Source: Crambe crambe
Taxonomy: Eukaryota; Porifera; Demospongiae; Poecilosclerida; Crambeidae
Length of the DNA: 64,000 nucleotides
Reading direction: 5' to 3'
NCBI GenBank assembly: GCA_963924555.1
Contig: OZ004593.1
Span: forward strand, 5,762,480 to 5,826,479
The position numbers were made by a program, and so were the translations under genes. A model generated the notes under the pieces. That model was not told the DNA's origin, ran no database searches, and worked only from the letters and a program-made list of their open reading frames with translations. Positions 32,720 through 45,838 of the stretch are shown piece after piece (the stretch's first letter is position 1; each line of letters starts with the position of its first letter).

Positions 32720-33632
32720 ATGTATAGCCACATGTAGCACATACATTATGGTCAGGCACATACAAATTTTTTTCCTCAATGTAGTCACACAGAGTTTATT
32801 AATCTACATTTAGTTGTTGTTTTGTTTTGTTTCTTTTGTTGTTATTGGAATGTTATTGCAGCCACAATATGTGAAATAAAATTAATGTTGTAGCTACTGT
32901 GCATGTGGAGTAATAATAGCTAAAGTGATAATAGCTACCAGTTGCTTGCACTATACTGATGGGAAAACTATTAACCATGGTCAGGTACCATTACATGACA
33001 CAGGCCTTCATGGGACAAACTCAGGTCTGTCATCAAGCCAGGGATCCAGCCAACATGTAATCACTTGGTGGAGTGGTACTTGTAAATTATAGCTGGTGGA
33101 ATTTTTCTCATCTAATTAATACATGATTTTTTTATTTCGAGGGTTCTAAAAATCTTATTAGTAGCTACAACAATGACTATTATCACTGTAAGCAATAATT
33201 TTCCATAGCTTGTAGCGAGCTGGAGAAAGAGGTAGAGTTCAGATGATCTATAAGCTGACATCACCAACTAGCTTATTTCACTAAGTTATGTTAGGCCAGG
33301 AGTTACTATATATCTTGATCATCTTATCTGACCAATCTACAGGTTTTCAACATGATCATTCTGTTCGATAAACTCAATCAAAAAGGATCGATCGATCTTC
33401 CATTGCCTTTATACCATGAAAATTTAAGGTTAATATTTTATGCCTGCCCTTGCATGTACTTCTCCTTGACTGAACATACTGATTTGCTTAGCTATTACAT
33501 ATTGACCAAAGTTCTCTGGCTACTGAGAATGACAGTTAGCTAGTTACATCATTATAAGCATAACTAGCTAGGCCATGCAACATGATTACTTAAATCTCTA
33601 CCCTCCATAGCTACAGCTATTCTCAGCTACAG
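32720..33632. other. Flank between the tail pseudogene and receptor 3
   Basis: Repeats the receptor 1/2 3' flank (AACTATTAACCATGGTCAGG, TGACATCACCAACTAGCTTA), then the region typical upstream of genes 3-8. No gene. Confidence 0.5.
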
Positions 33633-33962
33633 CTATTCTCATACCTTTTGCAACCTTTGGATGGCAACTCTAGATATAACACTTTGGACACATGAACGTA
33701 ACTGCATGAAAAACGATGACTGAAATTAGATTCATGGAAGAAACCACTGCACCTACGTACCATTAGCCATAAAGGAAACTGGAAGTGATCATAGAGTCAT
33801 AATTACGTCATATAAACATTCCATGTATTACTTATTATTGCCAACAGAATCTAATAAAAGTCATGTCTGTTCTATCAGCAAGTCAGATTTAAGAGCAGTG
33901 AAGTATCAGTTTCCTGAAGTCTGTAGCAGTTAAACTCTATACAGTGTGAAACTACATACACT
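33633..33962 (+). promoter_or_regulatory. Promoter-like block of receptor 3
   Basis: About 330 bp conserved before genes 3-8. Contains an AATAAAAG box at 33853-33860, 110 nt before the ATG, a plausible TATA-type element (inference), followed by TCTATCAGCAAGTCAG and GAAACTACATACACT before the start codon. Confidence 0.55.
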
Positions 33963-36064
33963 ATGTTAAAGGTAAGACTGAGACTGTAATTATTGCAGGT
34001 CACAAGTAAAGGCTGTGTAGACTCCTTTCAAATGATACCTAGCTAGATGTGTGTGTATATGCACATTCTTGGGGAGTAAATCACCAACACATTACAATTT
34101 CCCAGTTAATGTGATTATTGTAGTAGGCCACACTACGTACTTCACTACTTGTGAGGAAAAATCATTCTAAAAATTTAATTAATGTCCTCCAACACTATAG
34201 CTAGTTATGCTGGCAGAGCATGTCATCACTTTGAGCTGCATTTTTGATGACAGATGATTTTTCTGTAATTTTATATGCACACACACAAAAAAACAACTAA
34301 AACACAGATTGTGGTCAGATAATTCTATTACGTTACTCAACTTGTGAATTAAAGAGCTGAGCAATTAGCTACTTCATAATATTTCATCCAAAATTTAATT
34401 CTCTGTACCATTAAATTTACTTATTGTATAGGGGTATGAGTTTGGAATAGCATTCTTTCTGGGTATTTTTCTTCCAATTATCTCATCTCAAGGTAACTAT
34501 TCAACTTTCAATCACATCTATAACTATGACTTATTATATCAACCTTTGATTTAGCTACAGAGCTGTCTATAATAATTATCCCTAATTCCTCACAGTCTAT
34601 CCTGAACACTACACATTTATCACTGGTACATCAGTGAATAGATCATCTCCTACTGGAAACTGTTCTAATGTTAGTATGGATGACACAATGACAACCTGTC
34701 TGCAGCCAACTTCCAGTGTTCTGTTTGATGGGCATGTCCCCACACTCACTGGACTAGATGGTGACATGTGGGCAAGTCAACTACTCACAATACAAAAAAC
34801 GCAGCCCTTGACTAGTGTCACCTTTGATTTCACTGATACACCAGGCTATGACAGAATAGAAAGAGTTGAGGTGGTAATGTTCAACTGTCCACAGTGGGGG
34901 ATAGCATCTACTACCATCCAACTTGATGGGGCCAATGCTACAGGTCAGCCCTTCAACACTTTTAATTTATCTTCTGTTAGTTCCATCACCTCCTGTGAGT
35001 CTCTTGTGAGAGTGTGTTTGTCAGCCTTCGTTTCTCGAAAACTAATTCGTCTACAATTCGCCCACCAGGACTCTGACTGGGTGCACCTTGCTGAGGTGAC
35101 CTTCTATTCCAGAAATTCCACATGTCCACCAAATATCATCCTAACACCATCAGATACAACACCACCAGATGCAATGCCATCTGATGCAAATATTGCTACT
35201 ATATCAGCAATGAATATTTCTACTTCTGTAACTACAACCAGATCACAGGGGACATCTGTTCAAGACAAAACAACAATTACCATCATACCAGCAGTGGTCC
35301 CTCTCTGCATTATCCTCATTATTATTATCATTGTAGTTGTCCTGATCCTCTGCATAGTCTGTACCACTAAAGACAAGCACCAACTTAGAGCCAAGGAGGA
35401 CCACACAACCACCCACAGACAAACACACAACCATCAACCTCCACAAGACAGAGGACACATCAACCTGTGTGAGGAGACAGGACAAGCATACTACTCCTCA
35501 CTACACGACATTCAAGGAGAAGATGTCCCAGCAGATCAAGTCTACAACCGCCTTGAACGAAACACAGGTCCAGTAAGGGGAGGGGCCAAGTCTTCCCGGG
35601 GGGCTACTGTGGACCAAAACGAGGCAGAAATGGGAGCATACTCTACTGTGTCTTACAGCAAACAACCACAAGCCTCCAAGGAAGCTGGTGTGGAGGGGAT
35701 GGAAGATCCACTCTCACATCTGTATGCTCAAGTCGATGAGGATGTAAAGAAACTAAAAAAGAAAAATGAAGATGTCTTTGCTACTGACCAACATAAAGAG
35801 GCTTCTGCTTCTGCATTATATGCCCAAGTGGATGAGAAGAGAAAGAAGAAGAAGAAGAAGAAGAAAAAAGAAGAAGACACTCCACCCCATGAGCCAGACC
35901 AGCTGTATGCACAAGTGGACAAGAAGAAGAGGAAGAAGAGAGAGAAAGAAGAGATTGAGGAGGTATCTCCACAGGAGTCAGGGGATGTGTACTCTGTAGT
36001 TAATAAACCTAGTGCTCCTCCAGTGCCTCTCAAGTCACACCTCCTCATGGAAGAACTCCAGTAA
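33963..36064 (+). CDS. Tandem receptor 3: kinase-less type I membrane protein with repeated Tyr motifs
   Basis: Predicted exons 33963-33971, 34432-34492, 34596-36064, 512 aa. First exon is MLK (ATGTTAAAG, donor GTAAGA), the type shared by genes 3-8. Signal peptide MLKGYEFGIAFFLGIFLPII... An early NGSS glycosylation-type site is changed to NRSS, still N-x-S. Ectodomain with CPQWGIASTT, SCESLVRVC, DWVHLAEVTFYSRNSTC; the stretch before DSDWV is one or two residues shorter than in paralogues. TM reads IIPAVVPLCIILIIIIIVVV, with a Pro and Cys not seen in most copies. Three YAQV modules (HLYAQV, ALYAQV, QLYAQV) with a nine-Lys run between the last two, YYSSL, YNRL, YSTV, YSVV, PPVPLK. Confidence 0.88.
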
Positions 36065-38540
36065 ATGCATAGCCACATAACTAATGAATATTTGAGTTAA
36101 AACAAACAATGCATGCCATCATGGTCAGGATTACGTATAATAATACAGGCACATTTTCATCACTAGTTCACATTTTACCTTTTTGTTATTGTAGCCAATG
36201 TTGAACTAAGAATAATTATGTGATTCATTATGAAATTGAATACGTCTAACTAAATGATCTCATAGTATGAAATATACCCGTTCTGTTTACATTGAAACAT
36301 GCACATGGCCAGAGCTAGCTATTTTCAAGTGGTTCGGCTGAATATTAGGAGTGTGTTAGCATTCGAATATGTAGGGATGGCAGGTCAAAGACTATACCTA
36401 AGACTGTATAAACAAAAAAACTTCTCTTGTGACACAGGTCGTCAAAAGAACTACAGTGAATATCAGAAAGAAAACCTCAAAGAATTCAAATACATTACAT
36501 AAGAGAAAGAAAACAATAAAAGATTTGTTTGTTCATTAATTACTTAGAAATTGAATAACCAATTATTTCTAGCTATGTAGCTATAATGTCTGTCTAGACA
36601 AAATTATTAATCTTGACAATGATCTTTTCCTAATTTGAGTTCAGTTGCTGCTATAGCAATTGCAAAAGGTGGTATGGCCATGGCTGTACTGGTCGTATAG
36701 ATAGCTCCGGCTCATTATTTTTTTCAAAATGAAGGTTTCAATAGAATACCCACTCTAACCAACTACATTAATGTAGTTATGGATAGCTAGTTAGTTTTGT
36801 ACTGAATGTTATGAAGGGAAAAATGAGTTCAGCCGTTACATGAAGATGTTATCATGAAATTGTACTGGGTTGGAGGGAGGGTAGATTAGGACAGTGAGGA
36901 ATGATCCTCAAGAGTTAAAATTATCCATGGAGGGCCCCCTAAATTTTTCTCCACTAACAGAATCGGCAAGCAAAATAGCACAACAATATTTGTGATGCTG
37001 GGCCCCCTAAGATTATCATCCTATGCCAATGTTATCCATAGGAGGTTTAACATGCCTGTTCAGATGGAGTGGTTATTCCTTACCAGATAGTGCTATAATT
37101 GCAACATGTAGTGCTTCCTCTGAATACCATGGCCTCTAACATGGTTTTATCTTCAGGTAGCTATTAATTTCTACGATAGTCCTTACAAGACCAGAATCGA
37201 TAGAGACAATGAGTTTCTAAAAGGAAATGTGTGGCTAGTTATTTATAACTATGTGACGTTATAGTAACATAAGCTAGCAGTTGGGTAGGCCATAATGGTT
37301 ACTACTACATACAAAAGCCAGACAAGCTGGTGGTCAAAGTGGTGTGAATAGGAAGAAATCCATCATGTATCTTTTGGTATATATTTTTACAACGTATCAC
37401 AGTGCAACTATTCAGGTCAAAAAATTTTAGTGGTCAGGCCAGGATGTAGGTGTGGTCAAATGAAATGGGTGTTGCTACACAGTGTGTCACTTATTATACT
37501 CATCAATAAATTATGCTGGCATGATTTATTTTAGGTGTGCTGGAGCATTTTGAATAGAATTAGCTAGGTATGTATGCTGAAGCATTATAGGTAGAACATG
37601 ATGAATATTATAGCACAGTCTTTTGAGAAAGTCCTGCTCCATCAGACCTCGAGAAAGAGGAAATTCAGGCATTATAGGTAGCTCGATATCAAAGGTAGAT
37701 ATCAAAGCATTATGGGCAGTGTGCTTGAGAATTGAGGATAGCATTATAGGGAGAAATTAGACATGAATGTGTTACGTCAAAGGTTAACTTAGCTCCTAAA
37801 AGTGGTCAGGCCATGGCCTGACTGGCCTGACCGCCTGCTACTAACTATTTTAATAAATAATTAGCTATAACCAGGCATGTGTCACATAACACTTTCAAAA
37901 TGGACTCTGTAAATGGTAGATATAGGAAATTAGGATCCGAAATCAACCTTAATTTCTTCATTTCAATCATTATTTCTCAAGCCTGAATGGGCCTCTCTAC
38001 TTTTAAACTCCTTCCACCACCAATGCAAATGACTTATTGTGAGTACTGAATCGCTATATTATAATTATTATAAAAATTTAAAATGTCACCGATGATTTCA
38101 TGCACAAAAGTTATACTGAGGTTCTAAAGCTTTCATATTTGCTGAAAAATGTACCAGTTGCTGCAGATGTGGATCAAACCGACTTTATTAATTAACCAAC
38201 TTGTGTGAAGTTCTCTAAGTCATGTAATATGCCTCAATATTCTGCCTATTATGTATTACCTTGCACATAAGGTTGATTATCTGGTCTGACCAATCAATAG
38301 GCAATCACCCAACTAAAAATAGTTTATGGACTGACATTACTATTTTTATAGCCTCACATGTAACTACATCTCCTTGACTGATTTGCTCAGTTATAGTATA
38401 AAACTAGAGTGCATTTTAGCTAGTCCATTGATCAAATTTCTCTGGCTACTGACAGTTAGTTAGTCACATCATTATAAGCACCCCTAGCTAGGCCATGCAA
38501 CGTGATCCATATTCTTAATCTCTTGAGTCCTTAGCTATAG
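36065..38540. other. Intergenic between receptors 3 and 4
   Basis: Starts with the array 3' block. 36305-36530 is a segment otherwise found only after receptor 8 (63684-63920). 37520-37745 holds a diverged copy of the TIR repeat seen complete at 42501-42704. From about 38100 the sequence is the common upstream part of the repeat unit (ACCAGTTGCTGCAGATGTGG). No gene. Confidence 0.5.
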
Positions 38541-38875
38541 CTATTCTCATACCTTTCATGTATCAGCAATGGAGATGAAATCCTGTTGAAGATGGATGGC
38601 ATTTCTACAGAAGGTAACTGCATGAAAAATGATGACTGAAATTAAACTCATGAAAGAAACCACTGCACCTACGTACCGTTAGCCATAAAGGAAACTGATG
38701 AATTCATAATTACGACATAATAAACATTCCATATGCCATTAACTATACACTTTTTATATTGTCAACAGAATCTAATAAAAGTTGTGCTGTTATGCCTGTT
38801 CTATCAGCAAGTCAGATTAAAGAGCAGTGAGTTTTTCTGAAGTCTGTAGCTTAAACTCGTGAAACTACATACACA
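38541..38875 (+). promoter_or_regulatory. Promoter-like block of receptor 4
   Basis: Conserved upstream block; AATAAAAG at 38774-38781, 102 nt before the ATG. Confidence 0.55.
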
Positions 38876-41178
38876 ATGCTAAAGGTATAGGACTAATACT
38901 GCATGTCACCCCTTAGTCAGTAAAGGTTGTGTAGACTCCTATATTTTGCTATGCGCGTACATATTTGGGAGAGCTCTACTTTGAAAATGTGACCGCCAAA
39001 GCATTATTATTTCAATTCCCACCTATAGGGAGAATAATTCTTCAATAATAGTTTCATACAACAGATAATTATGCTGGCAGAGCATGTTAGATATCAGTTT
39101 GAACTGATGGTGATTACAGAGCAAAATAGAAATAAGTTAGATAGGTATGTAGCTATTGTACGTACTTGTGAATGGTAAAGTCACACCATATACCTGTTTG
39201 AGAAAAATGGTACGTAGCTAGCTAACATGTTTAAGTGTTCTTATCTTTCTTTATGGATGACCTGAACACCTGGAATATAATTTCCAGTTCTGTTATAATA
39301 GTTGTACATAATAGACACATGAAAATTGTTCAGTTGCTTTCTTATCTGACAATTCTGATAGTAAAGTAAAACCTAATCAGCTAGTGACTGTAGATTAGAT
39401 GATTTAGCAAGAGCAAAGGAAATAGCTACTCCATTTATATGGTAGTAATTAAGCTTAGTGCACTGATGATTAACTCCATACCATTTACTATTGTATAGGG
39501 GTACAAGTTTGGAATAGCACTCTTTCTGAGTACCTTATTTCTTCCACTTATCTCATCTCAAGGTAGACTTTCAATCACATCTCTATCTACTATGATTAGA
39601 AGATTTTGCACATCTTACCTGCATACATCATATCCCTAATTTCATGCAGTCTATCCTGAACGTTACATTTTTCATACTGGTACGTCAGTGAATGGATCAT
39701 CTCCTACTGGACACTGTTCTAGACAAGAGAACACAACTACAATGACAACCTGTCTGCAACCAAACTCCAGTGTTCTGTTTGATGGGCATGTCCCAAAACT
39801 CTCTGGACTAGATGGTGACATGTGGGCAAGTCAACTACTCACTATAAACAGAACACGATCCTTGACTAATGTCATCTTTGACTTCACTGATACACCAGGC
39901 TATGACAGAGTAGAGAGAGTTGATGTGGTGATGTTCAACTGTCCACAGTGGGGGATAGCATCTACTAACATAAAAACATCAGGGGGCAATAATCTGGACG
40001 TCTTCAATATTTTTGATTTAACCTCTGTTGAATCTCTCACCTCCTGTGACTCTCTTGTGAGAGTCCACGTGTGTTTATCAGTCAACATTTCTCAACCTAA
40101 AGTTCGTCTACAATTCACCCTTGACCAGGATTCTGACTGGGTGCACCTTGCTGAGGTGACCTTCTATGCCAGAGGTTCCACCTGTCCACCAAATGTCATC
40201 CTCAATCCACCTACAACATCACCACCAGATACAACATCACCAGATGCAACATCACCTTCAATATCAGTGGAATTAGATACGACTTCAGAAAAATCTTCAC
40301 AGGTTACAATGGGCTCCATTGGGACATCTACTCAAGATAAAACGATCACCACCATCATAGCAGCAGTGGTCCCTCTCTCCATTGTCCTCATTATTGTTAT
40401 CATTGTAGTTATCCTGATCCTCTGCATAGTCTGTACCACTAAACACAAGCACCAACTCAGAGCCAAGGAGGACCTCACAACCACCCACAGACTAACACAT
40501 AACCATCAACCTCCACAAGACAGAGGACATGTCAACCTGTGTGAGGAGACAGGACAAGCATACTACTCCTCACTACACGACATTCAAAGAGAAGATGTCC
40601 CAGCAGATCAAGTCTACAACCACCTTGAACGAGACACAGGTCCAGTGAGGGGAGGGGCCAAGTCTTCCCAGGGGGATACTGTGGACCAAAACAAGGCAGA
40701 GGTGGGAGCATACTCTACTGTGTCCTACAGCAAACAACCTCAAACCTCCACGGAAGCTGGTGTGGAGGGTATAGAAGATCCACTCTCACAGCTGTATGCT
40801 CAAGTTGATGAGGATGTAAAGAAAAAGAAAAGTGAAGATGTCTTTGCTATTGACCAACAAGAAGAGGCTTCTGCTTCTGCATTATATGCTCAAGTGGATG
40901 AGAAGAGAAAGAAGAAGAAGAAGAAGAAGAAAGAAGAAGACAGTCCACCCCCTGAGCTAGACCAGCTGTATGCACAAGTGGACAAGAAGAAGAAGAGTAA
41001 GAAGAAGAAGGAAGACACTCCACCCCACGAGTCAGACCAGCTGTATGCACAAGTGGACAAGAAGAAGAGGAAGAAGAGAGAGAAAGAAGAGATTGAGGAG
41101 GTGTCTGCACAGGAGTCAGGGGACATGTTCTCTCCAGTACCTCTCAAGTCAGACCTCCTCATGGAAGAACTCCAGTAA
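38876..41178 (+). CDS. Tandem receptor 4: kinase-less type I membrane protein, C-terminal Tyr motif deleted
   Basis: Predicted exons 38876-38884 (ATGCTAAAG), 39499-39562, 39650-41178, 533 aa. The signal exon is 64 nt, one Leu codon longer than in paralogues, phase kept. The ectodomain carries extra residues (SGGNNLDVFNIFD; LVRVHVCLSV has an added HV) and is among the most diverged, though DSDWVHLAEVTFYARGSTC is intact. TM typical with VVILILCIVC. Four YAQV modules. The end differs: after EESGDM-like sequence it reads SGDMFSPVPLKS, so the YSVV tyrosine and the NKPSAP half of the proline motif are lost in an in-frame deletion of about 30 nt, while PVPLK remains. Confidence 0.87.
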
Positions 41179-44100
41179 ATGCATAGCCACATAACTAATA
41201 AATGTTTGAGTTAAACGAACAATTCAATTATGATCAGGATTTACATAAATTATGATACAAGCACATTTCCCCCTTATGCTGTCACACAGAGTGAATGAAT
41301 ATATTCATTAGCCAACTAGTTCACATTTAATCTTTTTGTTATCGTAGCAAATGTTGAACTATGTGTGTGTCATAAATTCAAGCTGTGATTACTATGAAAT
41401 TGAATATGTTTAACTAAGTGATACCTGTTCTGTATATATTTAAACATGCACTGGAAATGGATGTAGCTAACTTCCAAGATCATCAATCAGTTCATAACTA
41501 AGCTACCCACATTCAGGGTCAAGGGATATTTTCAAAAATGCAGGTTTCAATAGAATACCCACTCTAACCAACTACATTATTGTAGCTATGGAGATTTCAG
41601 GATGGTTAGTTTTGTACTGAATTGTTGAAGGGAAAACTACTTAACTACATGATTCATAAAGTTCAGCCATCACTTCAGAATGTACACACATGCATGAATA
41701 CATTTACCATGAAATCGTACTGAGGGTAGATTAGGAGAGCGAGGAATGATCCTCAGTTAGAATTATCCACAGGGCCCCCAATAACTTTGTCTTCAGGTAT
41801 TAATTTCCATGCTAGTGTATGTATACTTAGCCTTATAAGAGTAGAATCAATAGAGACAATTAATGAGCTTCTAAAAGGAAATGTGTGGCTAGTTATTTAT
41901 AACTATGTGACGTTATAGTAACATAGGCTTGTCGATAGGTGGTGGAACCATAACAGCAGCTGGGTAGGCCATGGCCTCTCCACTTTCTACTTACAAATAA
42001 TAATAACACATGTACTACGTAGTAAAGGATCAACATGCACATTTTTGACAATGCCCACTTTGCAAGCTATTTAAATTTTTTTGACAACTTGTTTTTCTAC
42101 TTTTTAGCTATAGCGCACTCAGGAGCCATTATGGTTACTACTACATACAAAAGCCAGACAGGCTGGCATCTGAGACTGGTGTGAATAGGAAAGAAATCCA
42201 CCATTTTTTGTTTACACATCCATCTTTTGGTTGTATTTTAAAATCACACTTTACGTAACACAGTAGCAACTACTCAGGCCAAAATTTTAGTGATCAGGCC
42301 AGGATGTGGGTGTGGTCAAATGAAATGGGTGTGGCTACATGGTGTGTCACTTATTATACTCATCAATAAATAATTATTATGCTGGCATTTATTTTAGGTG
42401 TGCTGGAGCATTTAAGCATTTTAGGTAGAATTTTGAGAATTATTATGCTGAAGCATTTTCAGCATTAGCTATAGGTAGAATTTTAGTGGTTGGCAACTTG
42501 CTGATTCCCTTTTGACATGCATGACATGATGAATAGCAACATCTAGGTCAGCATTTTTAGCACACTGCCAATAATGCTTTGATATCTAAGGTTGATATCT
42601 ACCTATAATGCCTGAATTTCTTCTTTCTTGAGGTCTGATGGAGCAGGACTTTTTCGAAAGATTGTGCTAAATGTTCATCATGTCATTCATGTCAATGGAA
42701 TCAGCAAATCACTTAAACATTCAGGCATCTTTTCTTTCAGTACCAATATGCTTGAGAATTTGAGAATAGCATTATAGGGAGAAATTTGGCATGAATATGT
42801 TAGGTCAAAGGTTAACTTATGGTCAGACCATGGCCTGACTGGCCTGACCAGTTGCTACAGGCCTACTACTAACTATAACCAGGCATGTGTCACATAAACA
42901 CTTTCAAAATGGATTATTAAACTAGCTGTGAGTGGTAGATATAGGAAATTAGGATTTGAAATCAACCTTAATTTCATTTTAATTAATCAGCACTTCTAAT
43001 AGGATCTCAAGCCTGAATGGCACTTTTAAACTCCTTCCACCACCAATGAAAATGATTTCATTAATTAATTGTGGGTAGCTAAGTTGAATAATAATACCCA
43101 CAATTTAAAATGTCCTCAAGATTCTTTTCAACTGTACCTGCATAAGTTATATTGAGGTTTCTAAAGCCTTCAAATTTGCTGAAAAATGTACCAGTTGCTG
43201 CAGATGTGGATCAAACTGACTTTACTAAAACTTCTCTAAGTCATGTACGTAATTTGCCCCAATATTCTGCCTAGGTATTAGCTACCTTGTATGCATATAA
43301 GGTTGATTATCTGATTATCTGGTCTGACCAATCAATAGGCAATCACCCAACTAAAAATAAGTTTATGGACTGGCATCACATTATTATTTTTACAAGTAAG
43401 GGAAAAAGCATTTTGTGAAATGAAAAAAAGATGTAGGGATGACCACTGCTCAAAAAAGTAAGGAAACAAGAAGAATGGAAATGGTCGGGTAGCTGTAATG
43501 TACATTGTAGTAACATTACATATGCTTGGTCCATTTGGTAACTGCAGACATATTGCAGCTTTGGGATATGCTTTAGAGGAGTACAGTCAAATTAGGACTT
43601 TACGAACCCCTACTGCATGAGCCAAGGAAAAGGAAATTAGATTCGTTACCTGCTACTGATATCAAGTTCGTCTAAATGGAGCATGGGAAGACTAAGTCTC
43701 AACAACTTGTTCACAGTCATAAGATCCTCGCCCATCACATTTACAATCAAATTCAATCTTAGCTAGAGAGATGCTATCAAATGGACAAAGACCTGCTGGT
43801 TCCATGTTTTACGACATAAACTAACTCTGATAGTGTACATGAATTTTTTTCATTTCTGGTAAGCATGTAGCCTTAATAATAAAACTCTCTTGATAAGTGC
43901 ATGCGAATATAGATTGTAGCTATGTGACCATCACGAAATAAAGGATATGCTCTCTGACTGATATTTTTAAAATCATTTACTGTTTTTTTTATCACTTAGT
44001 GCTGTCATATTTGTCATAGTGAATTGAGGTGATGTGTGTACTTCATTGATAGACAGTAATTTGATTGTAGCCCATGGAATCATCTGTTATTGTAATTAAC

Positions 44101-45483
44101 AAGTTTGTGGTCATACAAGACAGACCCCGCCTTTGCAGTTAAAAACAAGGAAGTGGTCAACTAATTTCACTCATGCGTAGTTGCCTAGTTAGTATTGCGT
44201 AGTTCTTTGCAACTTGGGCCCTCAGTGGTGATTGAGTAAGGAGTTACATTGCTCTCAACTCTAGTGCGGGGATAAAAGGAAGATTAGTTGTTAGTAGGCT
44301 CATTTTCCATTCCTAAAACTATCTATAGTTACTAGCTATATAAAATACCCCTGGCTTACTTTCGTATGTACGTAGGTAGCTGGAACTGATGACATGAACT
44401 TTCTAAATAGGATAGCAGCTGTGTTTTTTTTATTTGTTTTTGTGTTATTTTAAGAAAAAATTAAACTTGTGCAGCATACACTGTGACCCAAGGCGGCCTC
44501 AGGACATATGGTGTGCGTTATTTAAAATCTAGACTTATGAATACGGTCCATTCAGTAATGAAGTGCTAGACATATCCCCTCACCCAAGTTCACCCATACT
44601 TCTATTAGATTCCCCAACCACACACCCCCCTCAAATGATACGCCCACTTATCCACGGCCATACAAGCTTGATGCTGATGGTTTATCTTCAGACAGTTCTG
44701 ATGAGGGAATTCTGTAAATAACTATCTAGTTAGTTAGGTCTACCATGCACACTGCCCATAATGCTTTGATATCTACCTATTACTTTTGATATCTAGCTAG
44801 CTACCTAGCTCTCTTTCTCGAGGTTTGATGGAATAGGACTTTCTCAAAGGACTATATGCTATTCATCATGTCATGCATGAAATTGAATCATCAAATCACT
44901 CGAACATTCAGGCATCTTTACTTTCAGCATCAATAATGCTTAAAATGCTGACCAAGATGTTGCCAAGTCAATGCTGACTGGCTGCAGCAGCTGTGTGCAT
45001 GCTATATCAAAAGGGAATCAGACAATTAAAATTCTTCCTAGCTTGTGCCAGTTGCTGCAGATGTGGATCAAACTGACTTCACTAATAAACTTGTGTGAAG
45101 TTTTATAAGGCATGAAATTTGCCTTAATATTCTGTGTCTAGAACTTAAGGTAGTTAGCTATCTGGTCTGACTAATTTCAAACAATCCAATCAATAGGCCA
45201 TCACTCAGCTAAAAAAAGGTTTATGGACTGATCAAAAGTTCATAACTTGCTAATAATTGGCTGAACTCATGCATGCAGGCATCACATTATTGCTGTTTTT
45301 TTTGTTCCAGTAATTTGTATAGCCTTGCTGTAGCCCATCTCCTTGGATGAACATATTGATTTGCTCATATAAAACTTGAGTGCATTTTAGTCCATTGACC
45401 CTGGTTACTGACAGTTAACTAGTTACATTGTTATAAGTACCCCTAGCTAGGCCATGCAACTGAACTTGAGTCCTTAGCTAGAG
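41179..45483. other. Longest intergenic gap in the array, with insertions
   Basis: About 2 kb longer than the usual spacer. 41179-43390 is the common unit. 43393-44740 is foreign to the other units and begins with a diverged end of the 10168 fold-back element (ACAAGTAAGGGAAAAAGC). After it the common unit resumes with a partly repeated segment (44745-45300). Only a 48-codon frame at 44571-44717 looks at all protein-like. Confidence 0.5.
42501..42704. mobile_element. Small MITE with GACATG(C/A)ATGACATGATGAA termini
   Basis: Left end CTGATTCCCTTTTGACATGC plus ATGACATGATGAA; right end TTCATCATGTCATTCATGTC plus AATGGAATCAG. About 200 bp, non-coding. Diverged or partial copies sit near 37600, 44850 and 54790-54960. 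Confidence 0.65.
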
Positions 45484-45838
45484 CTATTCTCATACCTTTC
45501 ATGTATCAGCAATGGAGATAAAATCCTGTTGAAGATGGATGGCATTTCTAATCTCAACACTTTAAACACTTGAAGAAGGTAACTTCATGAAAAATAATGA
45601 GACTCATGGAAGAAACCACTGCACTTGCATACCATTGGCCATAAAGGAAACTGGAAGCAATCATAGATTCATAATTACGACACATAAACATTCCATGCAT
45701 TAACTATACAGTTTTTATATTGTCAACAGATCTAATAAAAGTTGTGCCTGTTCTATTAACCAGTCAGATTAGTGAAGTATCAGTTTTCTGAAGTCTGACT
45801 AGCAGTTAAACTCTATGCAGTGTGAAACTACATACACT
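45484..45838 (+). promoter_or_regulatory. Promoter-like block of receptor 5
   Basis: Conserved upstream block; AATAAAAG at 45734-45741, 105 nt before the ATG. Confidence 0.55.

Noticed and set aside
36299..36502. 67-codon frame after receptor 3
   Set aside because: The homologous stretch after receptor 8 (63684 onward) has indels and stops in this frame, so it is not conserved as protein.
42390..42800. CRISPR-like or tandem short repeats (AGCATTATAGGTAG words)
   Set aside because: Spacing is irregular and the words belong to degenerate inverted repeats of a MITE; the genome is eukaryotic.
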